Shown here: one piece after another, positions 1-8,218 of the stretch | How positions within the stretch are numbered: the first letter of the stretch is position 1 | How the letters are laid out: each line of letters starts with the position of its first letter | DNA from: an uncultured Metabacillus sp. | GTDB lineage: Bacteria > Bacillota > Bacilli > Bacillales > Bacillaceae | Assembly (NCBI RefSeq): GCF_947503125.1 | Contig: NZ_CANNCR010000017.1 | Coordinates: 1 to 64,000 of the forward strand | Length of the DNA: 64,000 bases | Direction: 5' to 3' | Made by a program: the position numbers and the translations under genes | The notes under the pieces: generated by a model | What the model was told of the DNA's origin: nothing | Databases searched by the model: none | What the model saw: the letters and a program-made list of their open reading frames with translations, nothing else

Positions 1-46
1 CGCTCGAGGTACAAAACTTATTTCATTACGTTTTGTGCCTTGAGCG
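1..46. repeat. Imperfect inverted repeat (17-bp stem) before the first gene
   Basis: Arms 1-17 and 30-46 pair over 17 bp with two G-U wobbles around a 12-nt loop. It lies just upstream of the first dehydrogenase. It could be the terminator of a gene outside the window, a palindromic operator or a leader hairpin. No T-run follows it, so a plain terminator is the weaker reading. Confidence 0.5.
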
Positions 47-69
47 AAGCGAAAGGAATGGGTATAAAA

Positions 70-1254
70 ATGAAAAAATTAAATGTAGGTATGATTGGCG
101 GAGGATTTATGGGGAAAGCGCACGCACTTGCTTATGCGGGGATGCCGATGTTTTTTTGGCCGGCACCAGCGATTCCTCATCGTCACACACTAGTTGATGT
201 TACAGAAGAATTAGCAAAAGATGCAGCTGCAAAGTTAGGATTTGACCATTATGCTACTGATTGGAGAGAGGTAGTTAACGATCCAAACATTGATATTATC
301 GATATTGTCACACCTAATAATACTCATGCTGAGATTGCTATTGCTGCTGCAAAAGCGGGTAAACATGTCATTTGTGAAAAACCACTTGCACTAGGTGCTG
401 AAGAAGCAAAGACAATGCTAGCTGCAGTAACAGAAGCCGGCGTCAAACATATGGTTGCCTTTAACTACAGAAGAACACCTGCTGTGGCATTAGCGAAAAA
501 ATATATTGAAGAAGGAAGAATCGGGAAAGTGTTAAGCTTCCGTGGTACGTATCTGCAAGACTGGTCTGCTGATCCAAATTCACCTTTATCATGGCGTTTC
601 CAGAAAAAAGTTGCTGGATCTGGTGCTTTAGGTGATATCGGAACACATGTAGTAGACTTTGCACGTTACCTAGTCGGTGAAATCACAGATGTAAATGCCG
701 TAACAAAAACATGGATTACGGAAAGACCGATTCAAACAGGCGGCGTAGACAAATTAGGTACTGTTAAAAGTGCTGGCGATGTGCCAAAAGGTGCAGTTGA
801 TGTAGATGATGAATTTATTACTATGGTCAAGTTTGATAATGGTGCTATCGGGACAATTGAAGCAACCCGTAATGCGTGGGGACGTAATAACTATTTAACT
901 TTTGAAATCCATGGTGAGAAAGGTTCTCTAGCATTCAACTATGAACGTCGTGATGAACTGCAAGTATGCTTCTCTGACGATCCTGGCGATGCTAAAGGAT
1001 TCCGTACAGTTTATACAGGGCCGGCTCATCCATACGGAGAAGGATTATGGCCAATTCCTGCATTAGGTATTGGTTATGGAGAAACAAAAATCATTGAAAC
1101 ATATGATTTCTTTAAATCAATAACAGAAGATACAGAGGTTTCACCAAACTTCAAGGATGGATATCAGATTGAAGTCATTGCTGATGCGATTCTAGAATCA
1201 GCTGAAAAAGGTGAATGGGTAAGTACTTCCAAAAATTTAGTTGAAGTTAAGTAA
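70..1254 (+). CDS. lgdA: Gfo/Idh/MocA dehydrogenase, levoglucosan dehydrogenase-like
   Basis: NAD-dependent sugar dehydrogenase of 394 residues, cytoplasmic. The N-terminal Rossmann fold shows GGGFMG at residues 10-15 and the family EKP motif near 103-105; the C-terminal half is the Gfo/Idh substrate domain. The stretch FFWPAPAIPHRH after the nucleotide motif and GTYLQDWSADPNSPLSWRF match what I remember of bacterial levoglucosan dehydrogenases, which oxidise C3 of 1,6-anhydroglucose. ATG at 70 is preferred over in-frame codons at 40 and 58 because GAAAGGA at 51-57 is correctly spaced only for it. It leads a cluster with a second Gfo/Idh enzyme, a TIM-barrel lyase, a permease and a glucokinase. 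The exact substrate is inference; another 3-oxidised glucoside or an inositol is possible. Confidence 0.82.
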   Translation: MKKLNVGMIGGGFMGKAHALAYAGMPMFFWPAPAIPHRHTLVDVTEELAKDAAAKLGFDHYATDWREVVNDPNIDIIDIVTPNNTHAEIAIAAAKAGKHVICEKPLALGAEEAKTMLAAVTEAGVKHMVAFNYRRTPAVALAKKYIEEGRIGKVLSFRGTYLQDWSADPNSPLSWRFQKKVAGSGALGDIGTHVVDFARYLVGEITDVNAVTKTWITERPIQTGGVDKLGTVKSAGDVPKGAVDVDDEFITMVKFDNGAIGTIEATRNAWGRNNYLTFEIHGEKGSLAFNYERRDELQVCFSDDPGDAKGFRTVYTGPAHPYGEGLWPIPALGIGYGETKIIETYDFFKSITEDTEVSPNFKDGYQIEVIADAILESAEKGEWVSTSKNLVEVK

Positions 1255-1264
1255 AAATTTAAGA

Positions 1265-1293
1265 GAGGCTGCTCCTGTTGGGAGTGGCCTTAT
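1265..1293 (+). terminator. Weak hairpin after lgdA-like gene
   Basis: GGCTGCTCC and GGGAGTGGCC pair with G-U wobbles around a 4-nt loop. No good T-run follows, so it may be an intercistronic processing or attenuation hairpin rather than a full stop. Confidence 0.35.
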
Positions 1294-1454
1294 AAGTTAA
1301 AAATAACCTGTGTTTTTTAAAAATTTGTTTCAATAATATTTAAATTCGTGGATTTGGAACAATAGCCTTTCTTTTAGTGAACAAATCATTATGTAAGCTT
1401 GGTGACGGTTCAGTAGAAAAACATGAATATTATAGTTTTGGGGAGGATCAAATC

Positions 1455-2633
1455 ATGGAAAAGGTAAAAGTGGGCATCATTGGGACTGGTTTTATCGGAC
1501 CAACACATATTGAAGCCATAAGAAGATTGGGATTTGTCGAAGTAGTTGGGTTAGCTGAGAGTAGTCAAGAGTCCGCTGAAAAAAAAGCAGCTGAACTAGG
1601 TATTCCAAAAGCCTTCGGCGATTACCGTGACATGCTGCGAGACAGCGAAATCCAGGTGGTTCATAACTGTACTCCAAATCACCTTCACTTTAAGATTAAT
1701 AAAAAGATTATTCAAGCAGGTAAACATGTATTATCAGAAAAGCCGTTAGCGATGTCTAGCGAGGAATCAGCAGAGTTATTGGCATTAGCGAAAGAGCACA
1801 AGGTTGTACATGGAGTGAACTTTAATTATCGACAATTTCCTATTGTTAGACAGTTGTCAGTAATGATCAAAAATGGAGAATTGGGAAAAGTCAACTTAGT
1901 TCACGGAAGCTATTTGCAGGATTGGTTATTGTTTGAGACCGATTTTAACTGGCGTTTAGCTCCTGAAGTAGGTGGGAAATCACGAGCAATAGCTGATATT
2001 GGATCACACTGGTGTGATACGGTTCAAAATGTAACCGGCAAACGAATAGTGGAAGTGTTTGCTGATTTAGCAACTGTTATACCAGTAAGGAAGAAACCTG
2101 CATCGAATGTTGCGACTTTTGGAGCTCACCAAGCACAGGAATCACAATATGAAGATGTTGCGATTAATACAGAAGACTATGCATCTGTCCTTGTCCGTTT
2201 TGAAGATGGATCTAGAGGGGTATTTACGGTTTCACAAGTTAGTGCCGGACGTAAAAACCGACTAAGCTTTGAAGTAAATGGAAGTCAAAAATCAGCCTAC
2301 TGGAACCAGGAAGAACCCGAGAAATTATGGATTGGGCATCGAGACAGACCAAATGAAGTTCTTCAGGCGGATCCTGCTTTGTTTTTACCGGAAGCACGCT
2401 CAGAAATTCATCATCCAGGAGGCCACAATGAAGGCTGGCCAGACGCTTTAAAAAATATGATGAGTAACTTTTATACCTTTATTCGAGATGGCAAAGACCC
2501 GATAAATGACAACGCAAATTTTGCAACCTTTGAAGATGGACATATTTCTATGTGTATCACAGATGCCATTTTAGAAAGCCATGAACAACAAAAATGGGTG
2601 AAAGTCCAAATGGGGCAGGAGGTTCATGCATGA
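1455..2633 (+). CDS. Gfo/Idh/MocA oxidoreductase, putative 3-keto-sugar reductase of the same cluster
   Basis: 392-residue NAD(P)-dependent oxidoreductase. It has the Rossmann motif GTGFIG near residues 9-14, SEKPLA around residue 95, and a GSYLQDW motif matching the upstream dehydrogenase, so the two are paralogues. ATG 1455 is chosen because GGGAGGA at 1441-1447 sits 7 nt upstream; an in-frame extension to 1377 lacks a ribosome site. Its stop overlaps the start of the next gene (ATGA at 2630-2633), which implies translational coupling. In the levoglucosan route known from Bacillus a second Gfo/Idh enzyme reduces 3-keto-glucose to glucose (LgdC), and this gene is the natural candidate. That role is inferred from context; the family membership is clear. 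Confidence 0.75.
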   Translation: MEKVKVGIIGTGFIGPTHIEAIRRLGFVEVVGLAESSQESAEKKAAELGIPKAFGDYRDMLRDSEIQVVHNCTPNHLHFKINKKIIQAGKHVLSEKPLAMSSEESAELLALAKEHKVVHGVNFNYRQFPIVRQLSVMIKNGELGKVNLVHGSYLQDWLLFETDFNWRLAPEVGGKSRAIADIGSHWCDTVQNVTGKRIVEVFADLATVIPVRKKPASNVATFGAHQAQESQYEDVAINTEDYASVLVRFEDGSRGVFTVSQVSAGRKNRLSFEVNGSQKSAYWNQEEPEKLWIGHRDRPNEVLQADPALFLPEARSEIHHPGGHNEGWPDALKNMMSNFYTFIRDGKDPINDNANFATFEDGHISMCITDAILESHEQQKWVKVQMGQEVHA

Positions 2634-3602
2634 AACTAGGTGTATTTACCGTTCTATATCAAAACTTGGCCTTTGAGACCATGTTGGACAAGATGGTTGA
2701 AATGGGTGTAGAAGCAGTAGAATTAGGAACAGGTAATTATCCGGGGAGCAGCCATTGTAATCCGGATGAACTTTTAGAAAATCCCAAGAAAATAAGATTA
2801 TTTCAACGTGCTATTGAACAAAGAGGACTAACTATCAGCGGTTTAAGCTGCCATGGTAATCCGCTTCATCCAGATAAAAAAATTGCGGCGGATTCTCATG
2901 AAGTTTGGAGAAAAACAGTCTTGTTAGCGGAACGCCTTGAGGTGCCTGTTGTGAACGGATTTTCTGGCTGTCCGGGTGATCCACCCAAATGCAAAATTTC
3001 CAAATTGGGTTACATGCTCCTGGCCACCAGAATACGCGGAGGTTCTGAATTGGCAATGGAATGAAGTGGTGATTCCTTATTGGAAAGAAGAAGCCAAATT
3101 TGCGGAATCACATGGTATCAATCGAGTTGCGTTTGAAATGCATCCAGGTTTTGTGGTATTCAACCCCGATACATTGCTGAAATTAAGAGAACAGGCTGGA
3201 CCAGTCATTGGAGCCAATTTTGATCCGAGCCATCTAGTATGGCAAGGTATCAATCCTGTAGAAGCGATTAAGAAACTTGGGAAAGAAAATGCAATTTATC
3301 ATGTTCATGCAAAAGATATATATTTGGATCAAGCAAATATTCACGTAAATGGTGTCTTAGACACGAAACATTACAGCGATATTTTAAATCGATCTTGGAC
3401 ATTCCGATCAGTAGGATATGGTCAAAGTGAAAAGGTATGGAAAGATATTTTAAGTGCTCTCAGTGCAGTTGGTTATGATTATGTCGTTTCCATCGAGCAT
3501 GAAGATATGATGGCGTCCATTGATGAAGGATTAGGCAAGGCCGTTTCTTTCTTAAAAGGAATCATGTTTAAAGAGCAACCAACGGAAATGTGGTGGGCAT
3601 AA
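2630..3602 (+). pseudogene. Sugar phosphate isomerase/epimerase-type TIM barrel, broken by a +1 frameshift
   Basis: Two overlapping frames make one AP-endonuclease-2/xylose-isomerase-like TIM barrel of about 323 residues. The first frame (from ATG 2630, ribosome site GGCAGGAGG) covers roughly the first 117 residues and ends NGFSGCPGD. The second begins with HPNAKFPNWVTCSWPPEY and runs to 3602. Deleting one C of the CC at 2981-2982 restores a continuous protein. Family members in Gfo/Idh clusters perform beta-elimination or hydration on 3-keto-sugars (LgdB type), using His/Glu/Asp metal ligands; EMHPG and the HVHAKD and SIEHED segments look intact. The break is either a sequencing error or a true inactivating mutation that would stop the pathway. 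Confidence 0.78.
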
Positions 3603-3618
3603 GGACGTATGTGTTGTA

Positions 3619-3672
3619 GAGGCAATACACGTCTTTAACATCAACAATTGGAGACTGTCTCAATTGTTGTAA
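3619..3672 (+). other. Intergenic hairpins before the permease gene
   Basis: CAACAATTG and CAATTGTTG form an inverted repeat just upstream of the MFS gene, and a second imperfect hairpin with arms near GACGTATGTGTTG and CAATACACGTC precedes it. Neither has a convincing T-run. They may limit read-through or form an operator. Confidence 0.3.
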
Positions 3673-3723
3673 CAAGGCTTAGTCACCATATGTATAAAAT
3701 AATATAATGTTGAGGTGATAAAA

Positions 3724-5004
3724 ATGAACGCGATTTCAGGAAAAGAACGAAATATCGCAGGATTGCCGATCGCCGTGATTTGGGGTTATGTCGCCATGCT
3801 CATCTTTATGGCGGGTGACGGTCTAGAGCACGCATGGTTGTCTCCGTATCTTATCGAAAAGGGATTGACTGTTCAACAATCAGCTACTCTTTTTGCAGTA
3901 TATGGAGCAGTGTTGGCGATCGCATCTTACTTTTCTGGTGTACTCACCGAAATGTGGGGACCAAGGAAAGTAATGCTTATAGGATTGGTTACTTGGCTAA
4001 TTGGTCAGGTTCTATTTATTGAATATGGTTTAAAACTAAACAGTTACGCTATCATGTTACCGACTTATGGAATTAGAGGATTGGGTTATCCATTATTTTG
4101 CTACTCCTTCTTAGTATGGATAACTTACCGAAGTCCTGATCGCATTTTGGCTACAGCTATAGGTCTGTTTTGGGCAGCCTGGAGCGGAGGGCTTTATGTT
4201 GTGGGCAGTTATTTTCCAGCATACATGTTACCGAAAATTGGATATATCGGCCTGTTGTGGAGTGCAGTGGCTTGGGTAGTAATTGGTGGTATTATTGGTC
4301 TTATCGTGGTGAAAGACGATATAAGAAAAGAGCAAAAGGGAATTGCGAAGGAGAAACTAAAAAGCTTAATGAGTGGATTTACCATTTGTATCGAACAGCC
4401 GAAAGTTGCTATAGGCGGAGTTGTCCGGATTATCAATTCGACAGGTATAGGTGCTCTTCCAATCTTTTTCCCAATGTACTTGTCTTCAAAATATGGATTC
4501 ACCACTGAACAGTTTCTGCAAATGTGGGGAACCATGTGGTTTGCAAATATCATATTTAACCTCATCATCCCTTACATTAGTGATAGATGGTTAGGCTGGC
4601 GCAAAACGATTATGTGGCTTGGCAGCTTCGGAATGGGTGTCATATTACTGGTTATGCTTTACACGCCGCAAGTTTTTGGCAGCAGTTTCTTGGCCTTGAA
4701 TATTGTGGGTATTATCATGGGAATTGTTCTTTGTGGCTTTGTCCCACTTTCAGCCCTTGTAACATCGTTGACACCTGAGAAAAAAGGATCTGCAATGTCT
4801 ATTGTAAGTTTTGGTGCAGGTTTGTCCTACTTTATCGCTCCGGCTATCGTGGGAGCATTCATCGGAAGTATAGGTGTTCATGGAGTTATGTGGATATTCG
4901 CCGGCTTGTATTTTCTTGGAGCATTTTTGATGAAATTTATGAAATTGCCAAATGAAGAAAAACAAAATGAAAGCGGTCATCTTTCTGAGAGACATGCTGG
5001 TTAA
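3724..5004 (+). CDS. MFS permease, polyol permease-like (RbtT/DalT type)
   Basis: 426-residue major facilitator with about 12 hydrophobic segments and the usual central cytoplasmic loop (KDDIRKEQKG region near residue 200). The loop 2-3 motif reads GVLTEMWGPRKVM, a variant of the MFS GxxxDxxGRR signature, and the protein resembles polyol/sugar permeases. ATG 3724 is chosen because GAGGTGA at 3712-3718 is properly spaced; the GTG at 3715 lies inside that site. Its position between the dehydrogenase genes and a glucokinase suggests it imports the anhydrosugar or polyol they degrade. The exact substrate cannot be read from sequence. Confidence 0.8.
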   Translation: MNAISGKERNIAGLPIAVIWGYVAMLIFMAGDGLEHAWLSPYLIEKGLTVQQSATLFAVYGAVLAIASYFSGVLTEMWGPRKVMLIGLVTWLIGQVLFIEYGLKLNSYAIMLPTYGIRGLGYPLFCYSFLVWITYRSPDRILATAIGLFWAAWSGGLYVVGSYFPAYMLPKIGYIGLLWSAVAWVVIGGIIGLIVVKDDIRKEQKGIAKEKLKSLMSGFTICIEQPKVAIGGVVRIINSTGIGALPIFFPMYLSSKYGFTTEQFLQMWGTMWFANIIFNLIIPYISDRWLGWRKTIMWLGSFGMGVILLVMLYTPQVFGSSFLALNIVGIIMGIVLCGFVPLSALVTSLTPEKKGSAMSIVSFGAGLSYFIAPAIVGAFIGSIGVHGVMWIFAGLYFLGAFLMKFMKLPNEEKQNESGHLSERHAG

Positions 5005-5083
5005 AGAATGAGAGTGTAAAAAACATAATGAATTTATTGTTTGATCTGACATTATTATAAATTGTTATGTCTTCTATATTGTT

Positions 5084-5118
5084 GGCCTTGTGGGATACAA
5101 ACTACAAGGCCCTTCTTA
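5084..5118 (+). terminator. Rho-independent terminator after MFS gene
   Basis: GGCCTTGT (5084-5091) pairs perfectly with ACAAGGCC (5104-5111), followed by the T-rich CTTCTTAT. It separates the permease gene from the ROK kinase gene. Confidence 0.7.
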
Positions 5119-5284
5119 TAGTTTTACGAAAATATTATATTGTTAGATTGCTAAATTTGCATTTAATGAAGATTAACCATGGTGTTTTATTGATATTTAG
5201 TACTTAATACGAATAATCCATCAACAGTAAGGATTATTACACGCTTTAGAATAAAAATATATTAATGAAAAAGGAAGAGTGAAA

Positions 5285-6355
5285 ATGTCTGTAGAATGGT
5301 TAGTAGGTGTTGACCTAGGGGGAACAACCATTAAGATCGCATTTATTACCTGTAGTGGTGATATCGTTCATAAATGGGAAATTCCTACGAAAAAAAGTGA
5401 GCAAGGAAATAAAATTCCATCAGATATTGGACGATCTATCGATAAAAAACTGATTGAAATTGGAGAAACAAAAAGCAAGTTAATAGGAATTGGCATCGGT
5501 GCACCTGGGCCAGTTAATGATGCAGATGGTTCTATCCATGTTGCCGTTAACTTGGGATTGAGGAACTTCCCATTAAGACAATTGCTTTCTTTAGAAACAG
5601 GCTTGCCTGTAGTTGTGGATAATGATGCTAATATAGCAGCTATCGGCGAAATGTGGAAAGGTGCAGGTGAAGGAGCAAACAATTTGTTATGTGTAACGCT
5701 TGGTACAGGTGTTGGTGGGGGCGTTATTGCAAATGGTGAAATTGTTCATGGTGTGAACGGGGCAGCTGGAGAGATTGGTCATATTACCTCGGTGTTAGAA
5801 GAAGGGGCTATCTGTAATTGCGGAAAGTCAGGGTGTCTAGAAACAGTTGCTTCTGCAACAGGTGTTGTTCGATTAGCCAAGAATATTTTAACATCAACAA
5901 GTACGCCAAGTATTCTAAGGGATGCAGGTAACGAAACGAATGAACTTACAGCCAAACTGATTTTTGAGGCAGCTAAAGCAAGAGATGTGGTTGCTGTTAA
6001 CGTTGTCAATGTATTAGCTTTTCATTTAGGGTTTACTCTTGCCAATATCGCGAACGTATTAAATCCAGAGAAGATTGTCATCGGTGGCGGAGTTTCTAAA
6101 GCTGGAGATATTTTACTGGATTCTGTCAGGGAACAGTTTATCCGTTTTGCATTTCCTCGTGTAGTGGAAGGAGTTGAATTGAACATTGCAACATTAGGAA
6201 ATGATGCAGGGGTTATTGGCGGTGCCTGGTTAGCTAAAACTAAGCTCGCTACTACTGAAGAAATGTTTATTTGCTTAAAAGAGAGACATAGTAATCTTCA
6301 AAAGATTCTAAGAAAAAATATAAATTCTAAAAAAACATTGAATATTAACTATTAA
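5285..6355 (+). CDS. ROK-family glucokinase-like sugar kinase
   Basis: 356-residue ROK kinase that phosphorylates a hexose, probably glucose. The N-terminal phosphate loop is VDLGGTTIK (near residues 7-15). The catalytic Asp lies in VVDNDANIAA, then GTGVGGG, EIGHI, and the zinc-binding CNCGKSGCLE motif near residue 177. The C-terminal tail of about 30 residues beyond the usual end is basic and Asn/Lys-rich. ATG 5285 is used because AAGGAAG (5271-5277) fits it, while the GTG at 5279 is too close. It has its own upstream region but the same orientation as the cluster; phosphorylating glucose would be the last step of the levoglucosan route. The ROK assignment is certain, the sugar is inferred. 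Confidence 0.85.
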   Translation: MSVEWLVGVDLGGTTIKIAFITCSGDIVHKWEIPTKKSEQGNKIPSDIGRSIDKKLIEIGETKSKLIGIGIGAPGPVNDADGSIHVAVNLGLRNFPLRQLLSLETGLPVVVDNDANIAAIGEMWKGAGEGANNLLCVTLGTGVGGGVIANGEIVHGVNGAAGEIGHITSVLEEGAICNCGKSGCLETVASATGVVRLAKNILTSTSTPSILRDAGNETNELTAKLIFEAAKARDVVAVNVVNVLAFHLGFTLANIANVLNPEKIVIGGGVSKAGDILLDSVREQFIRFAFPRVVEGVELNIATLGNDAGVIGGAWLAKTKLATTEEMFICLKERHSNLQKILRKNINSKKTLNINY

Positions 6356-6734
6356 GAGGAATCAGAATGTCTGGCATTTGCGTTATATTTCCATCCTTAT
6401 TTTAAACTTTCAAAAGTTACATCAGTACTGCCATATATATAGATTTTTAATTATACTTTTTATACGATAATGTTATCTAAAAGAGAAAAATGGACGCCTT
6501 TGACCATGTTTTAAGATGGTTTTTTAGATTTATATACTTTTATTATCCAGTTTTTCTTGAGGTTTGAAGGTTGCTGTAAAACCTTCAGCCTCTTGTTTTT
6601 TCAATTAATAGATCTTTCTAGTTTTATTAGGTAAGTATTCATCTCCTAATTAGAATAAGGTACCTTTACTTGTAATAGTTGTTTTCTATATTACAATTTT
6701 GTATTATTTTAACCTTTTTCTTCGTTCAGCAAGA
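6356..6734. other. Gene-free spacer
   Basis: AT-rich DNA without an ORF that I can support in any frame. It holds one terminator-like hairpin near 6559-6600. Together with the decayed GH42 fragment that follows, it looks like a site of past gene loss. Confidence 0.6.
6559..6601 (+). terminator. Terminator-like hairpin
   Basis: GAGG...GAAGGTT and AAAACCTTC...CCTC pair around GCTGT, followed by TTGTTTTTT. It lies about 200 nt after the ROK gene and just before the GH42 remnant, so it may end the ROK transcript. Confidence 0.65.
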
Positions 6735-6973
6735 GCTTCAGCTGCTTTTTATCTAATGATCATTGTTCCTTGTTTATATGTCGCTTCAGACCAATTGCTT
6801 GAACGTTTAAACAAGGTAAAACGGTAAAGTTTATCTTTAACTATTCAGCTGAATTACAAGAGTTAATGTATCCGTTTAAAGATGCTGTTGAATTATTATC
6901 TGATAAACCATTTAAACAGGGTGAAACTATCTTATTAAAGCCTTGGTCATTTATGATTTTTGAAGTGAAGTAG
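6735..6973 (+). pseudogene. Remnant of a GH42 beta-galactosidase
   Basis: Two short coding remains lie in different frames. In the frame of the ATG at 6756, the text MIIVPCLYVASDQLLERLN resembles the trimerisation domain of GH42 beta-galactosidases, where the family has an IVPALYL-type strand. From 6827 a second frame gives KFIFNYSAELQEL and then SFMIFEVK ending at TAG 6971-6973, like the C-terminal beta-domain. The catalytic TIM barrel and most of the middle are missing, so this is a decayed or deleted gene. Family placement rests on recognising these strands and is not certain. Confidence 0.5.
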
Positions 6974-7129
6974 AGGAGCGGGAAACATTTTAATACACAT
7001 TGAGTTTTAACGGAATTTTAGGTGGCCATTCGATTTTTTATGTGATTTCGTCTTCAATTTTGAAAGGTAACTGAAATTCAATTAAAATGAAAGAAAAGTA
7101 ATCAGTTTCTATTGTTCAGGAGAATGAAG

Positions 7130-8122
7130 ATGAATCACCAACAATTAGATCAATTCTTGCGCAAGCTGGATGATATTGAAAAAATTCAAATCATCACCCA
7201 TGAAAATGTAAATGATTATGATGGGAATGAGCTGATCATTGAAGATGACAGCTCTATTCCGCGTTTACAGGAAAAGTATTTTTTTGATAAAGGGCCTGTC
7301 TATATTAGCAAGCACCATCGTTTTGCCGATATGCCCCTGCATATGCACACCTTTATTGAAATGAATTATGTGTATTCAGGGGAATGCCGGCAGCTTTTAA
7401 ATGGGAAAGAAGTAAAATTGACTCAAGGGCAGATTTGCTTGCTAGATAAGGATGTTCCGCACAGCATCCCTGAATTGGGGGAAAATGATATATTGGTTAA
7501 TATCATTATGAAAAAAGAGACATTTTCAACTGCCTTTTTAGGACAGTTGAGCAATAAGGGCATTGTTTCGAGCTTTTTGGCGAATGCTGTTTCAGAGAAT
7601 CAGCGTCATGACAGGTATATACTATTCCATACTGAAAATCATGAAAACTTGCAATTGATTATTCGGAATATGCTTTGCGAGTATTTTGATCCGCAGGACT
7701 ACTCGATGGAATTGGTGAGCTATTATATGCCAATCCTCTTTACTGAGCTTATGCGTGTTTACACATTAGATAAAAACTTTGAACTTGCGAAATCATCAGG
7801 AAAGACAAATATCATTGAAATCCTGCAGTATATTGAGGAGCATTATAAGGATTGTACATTAACAAGTTTAGCAGAAACCTTTAATTTCAATGCAAATTAC
7901 CTAGGAAATATGCTGAAGGAACGAACAGGTAAAACATTTCTTGAACTTGTGCAAACACAAAGAATGATTAATGCTGAAAGCCTACTAACAAATACAGATA
8001 AAAGTATCGATGAAATTGCTTTTCAAGTCGGCTATGACAGCCTTAGCTTCTTTTACCGAAAGTTCAAAGAGCTATACGGAGAAACGCCGAGTCGATATCG
8101 GAAAAATAAAAGGACTGTCTAA
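7130..8122 (+). CDS. AraC-family regulator with N-terminal cupin domain
   Basis: 330-residue transcription factor. Residues about 45-170 form the cupin-like effector domain (HHRFADMPLHMHTFIEMNYV and the following LLNGKEVKLTQGQICLLD). The last 100 residues are the two-helix-turn-helix AraC domain ending YDSLSFFYRKFKELYG-ETPSRYRK, the canonical second HTH. ATG 7130 is preferred to ATG 7124 and TTG 7112 because CAGGAGA at 7118-7124 is properly spaced only for it. It converges on the minus-strand GH78-symporter pair and probably controls it or the rhamnoside genes beyond; no effector can be read from sequence. Confidence 0.85.
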   Translation: MNHQQLDQFLRKLDDIEKIQIITHENVNDYDGNELIIEDDSSIPRLQEKYFFDKGPVYISKHHRFADMPLHMHTFIEMNYVYSGECRQLLNGKEVKLTQGQICLLDKDVPHSIPELGENDILVNIIMKKETFSTAFLGQLSNKGIVSSFLANAVSENQRHDRYILFHTENHENLQLIIRNMLCEYFDPQDYSMELVSYYMPILFTELMRVYTLDKNFELAKSSGKTNIIEILQYIEEHYKDCTLTSLAETFNFNANYLGNMLKERTGKTFLELVQTQRMINAESLLTNTDKSIDEIAFQVGYDSLSFFYRKFKELYGETPSRYRKNKRTV

Positions 8123-8149
8123 ATACGGGGGCAGTCCCCGGTATTTTTT
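8123..8149 (+). terminator. Terminator of the AraC gene
   Basis: ATACGGGG and CCCCGGTAT pair around GCAGT and are followed by TTTTT. It starts right after the TAA stop. Confidence 0.75.
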
Positions 8150-8159
8150 ACTCGATTAA

Positions 8160-8202
8160 AAGGGACATTCCCAAAATCCTACTATTTGGGACTGTCCCTT
8201 AT
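8160..8202. terminator. Bidirectional terminator between convergent genes
   Basis: AAGGGACATTCCCAAA (8160-8175) pairs with TTTGGGACTGTCCCTT (8185-8200). It lies between the convergent AraC and GH78 genes and can act on both strands. Similar GGGACTGTCCC stems recur at 37.98 kb and, in part, at 45.6 kb. Confidence 0.65.
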
Positions 8203-8218
8203 ATTAAAATTCATAAAT

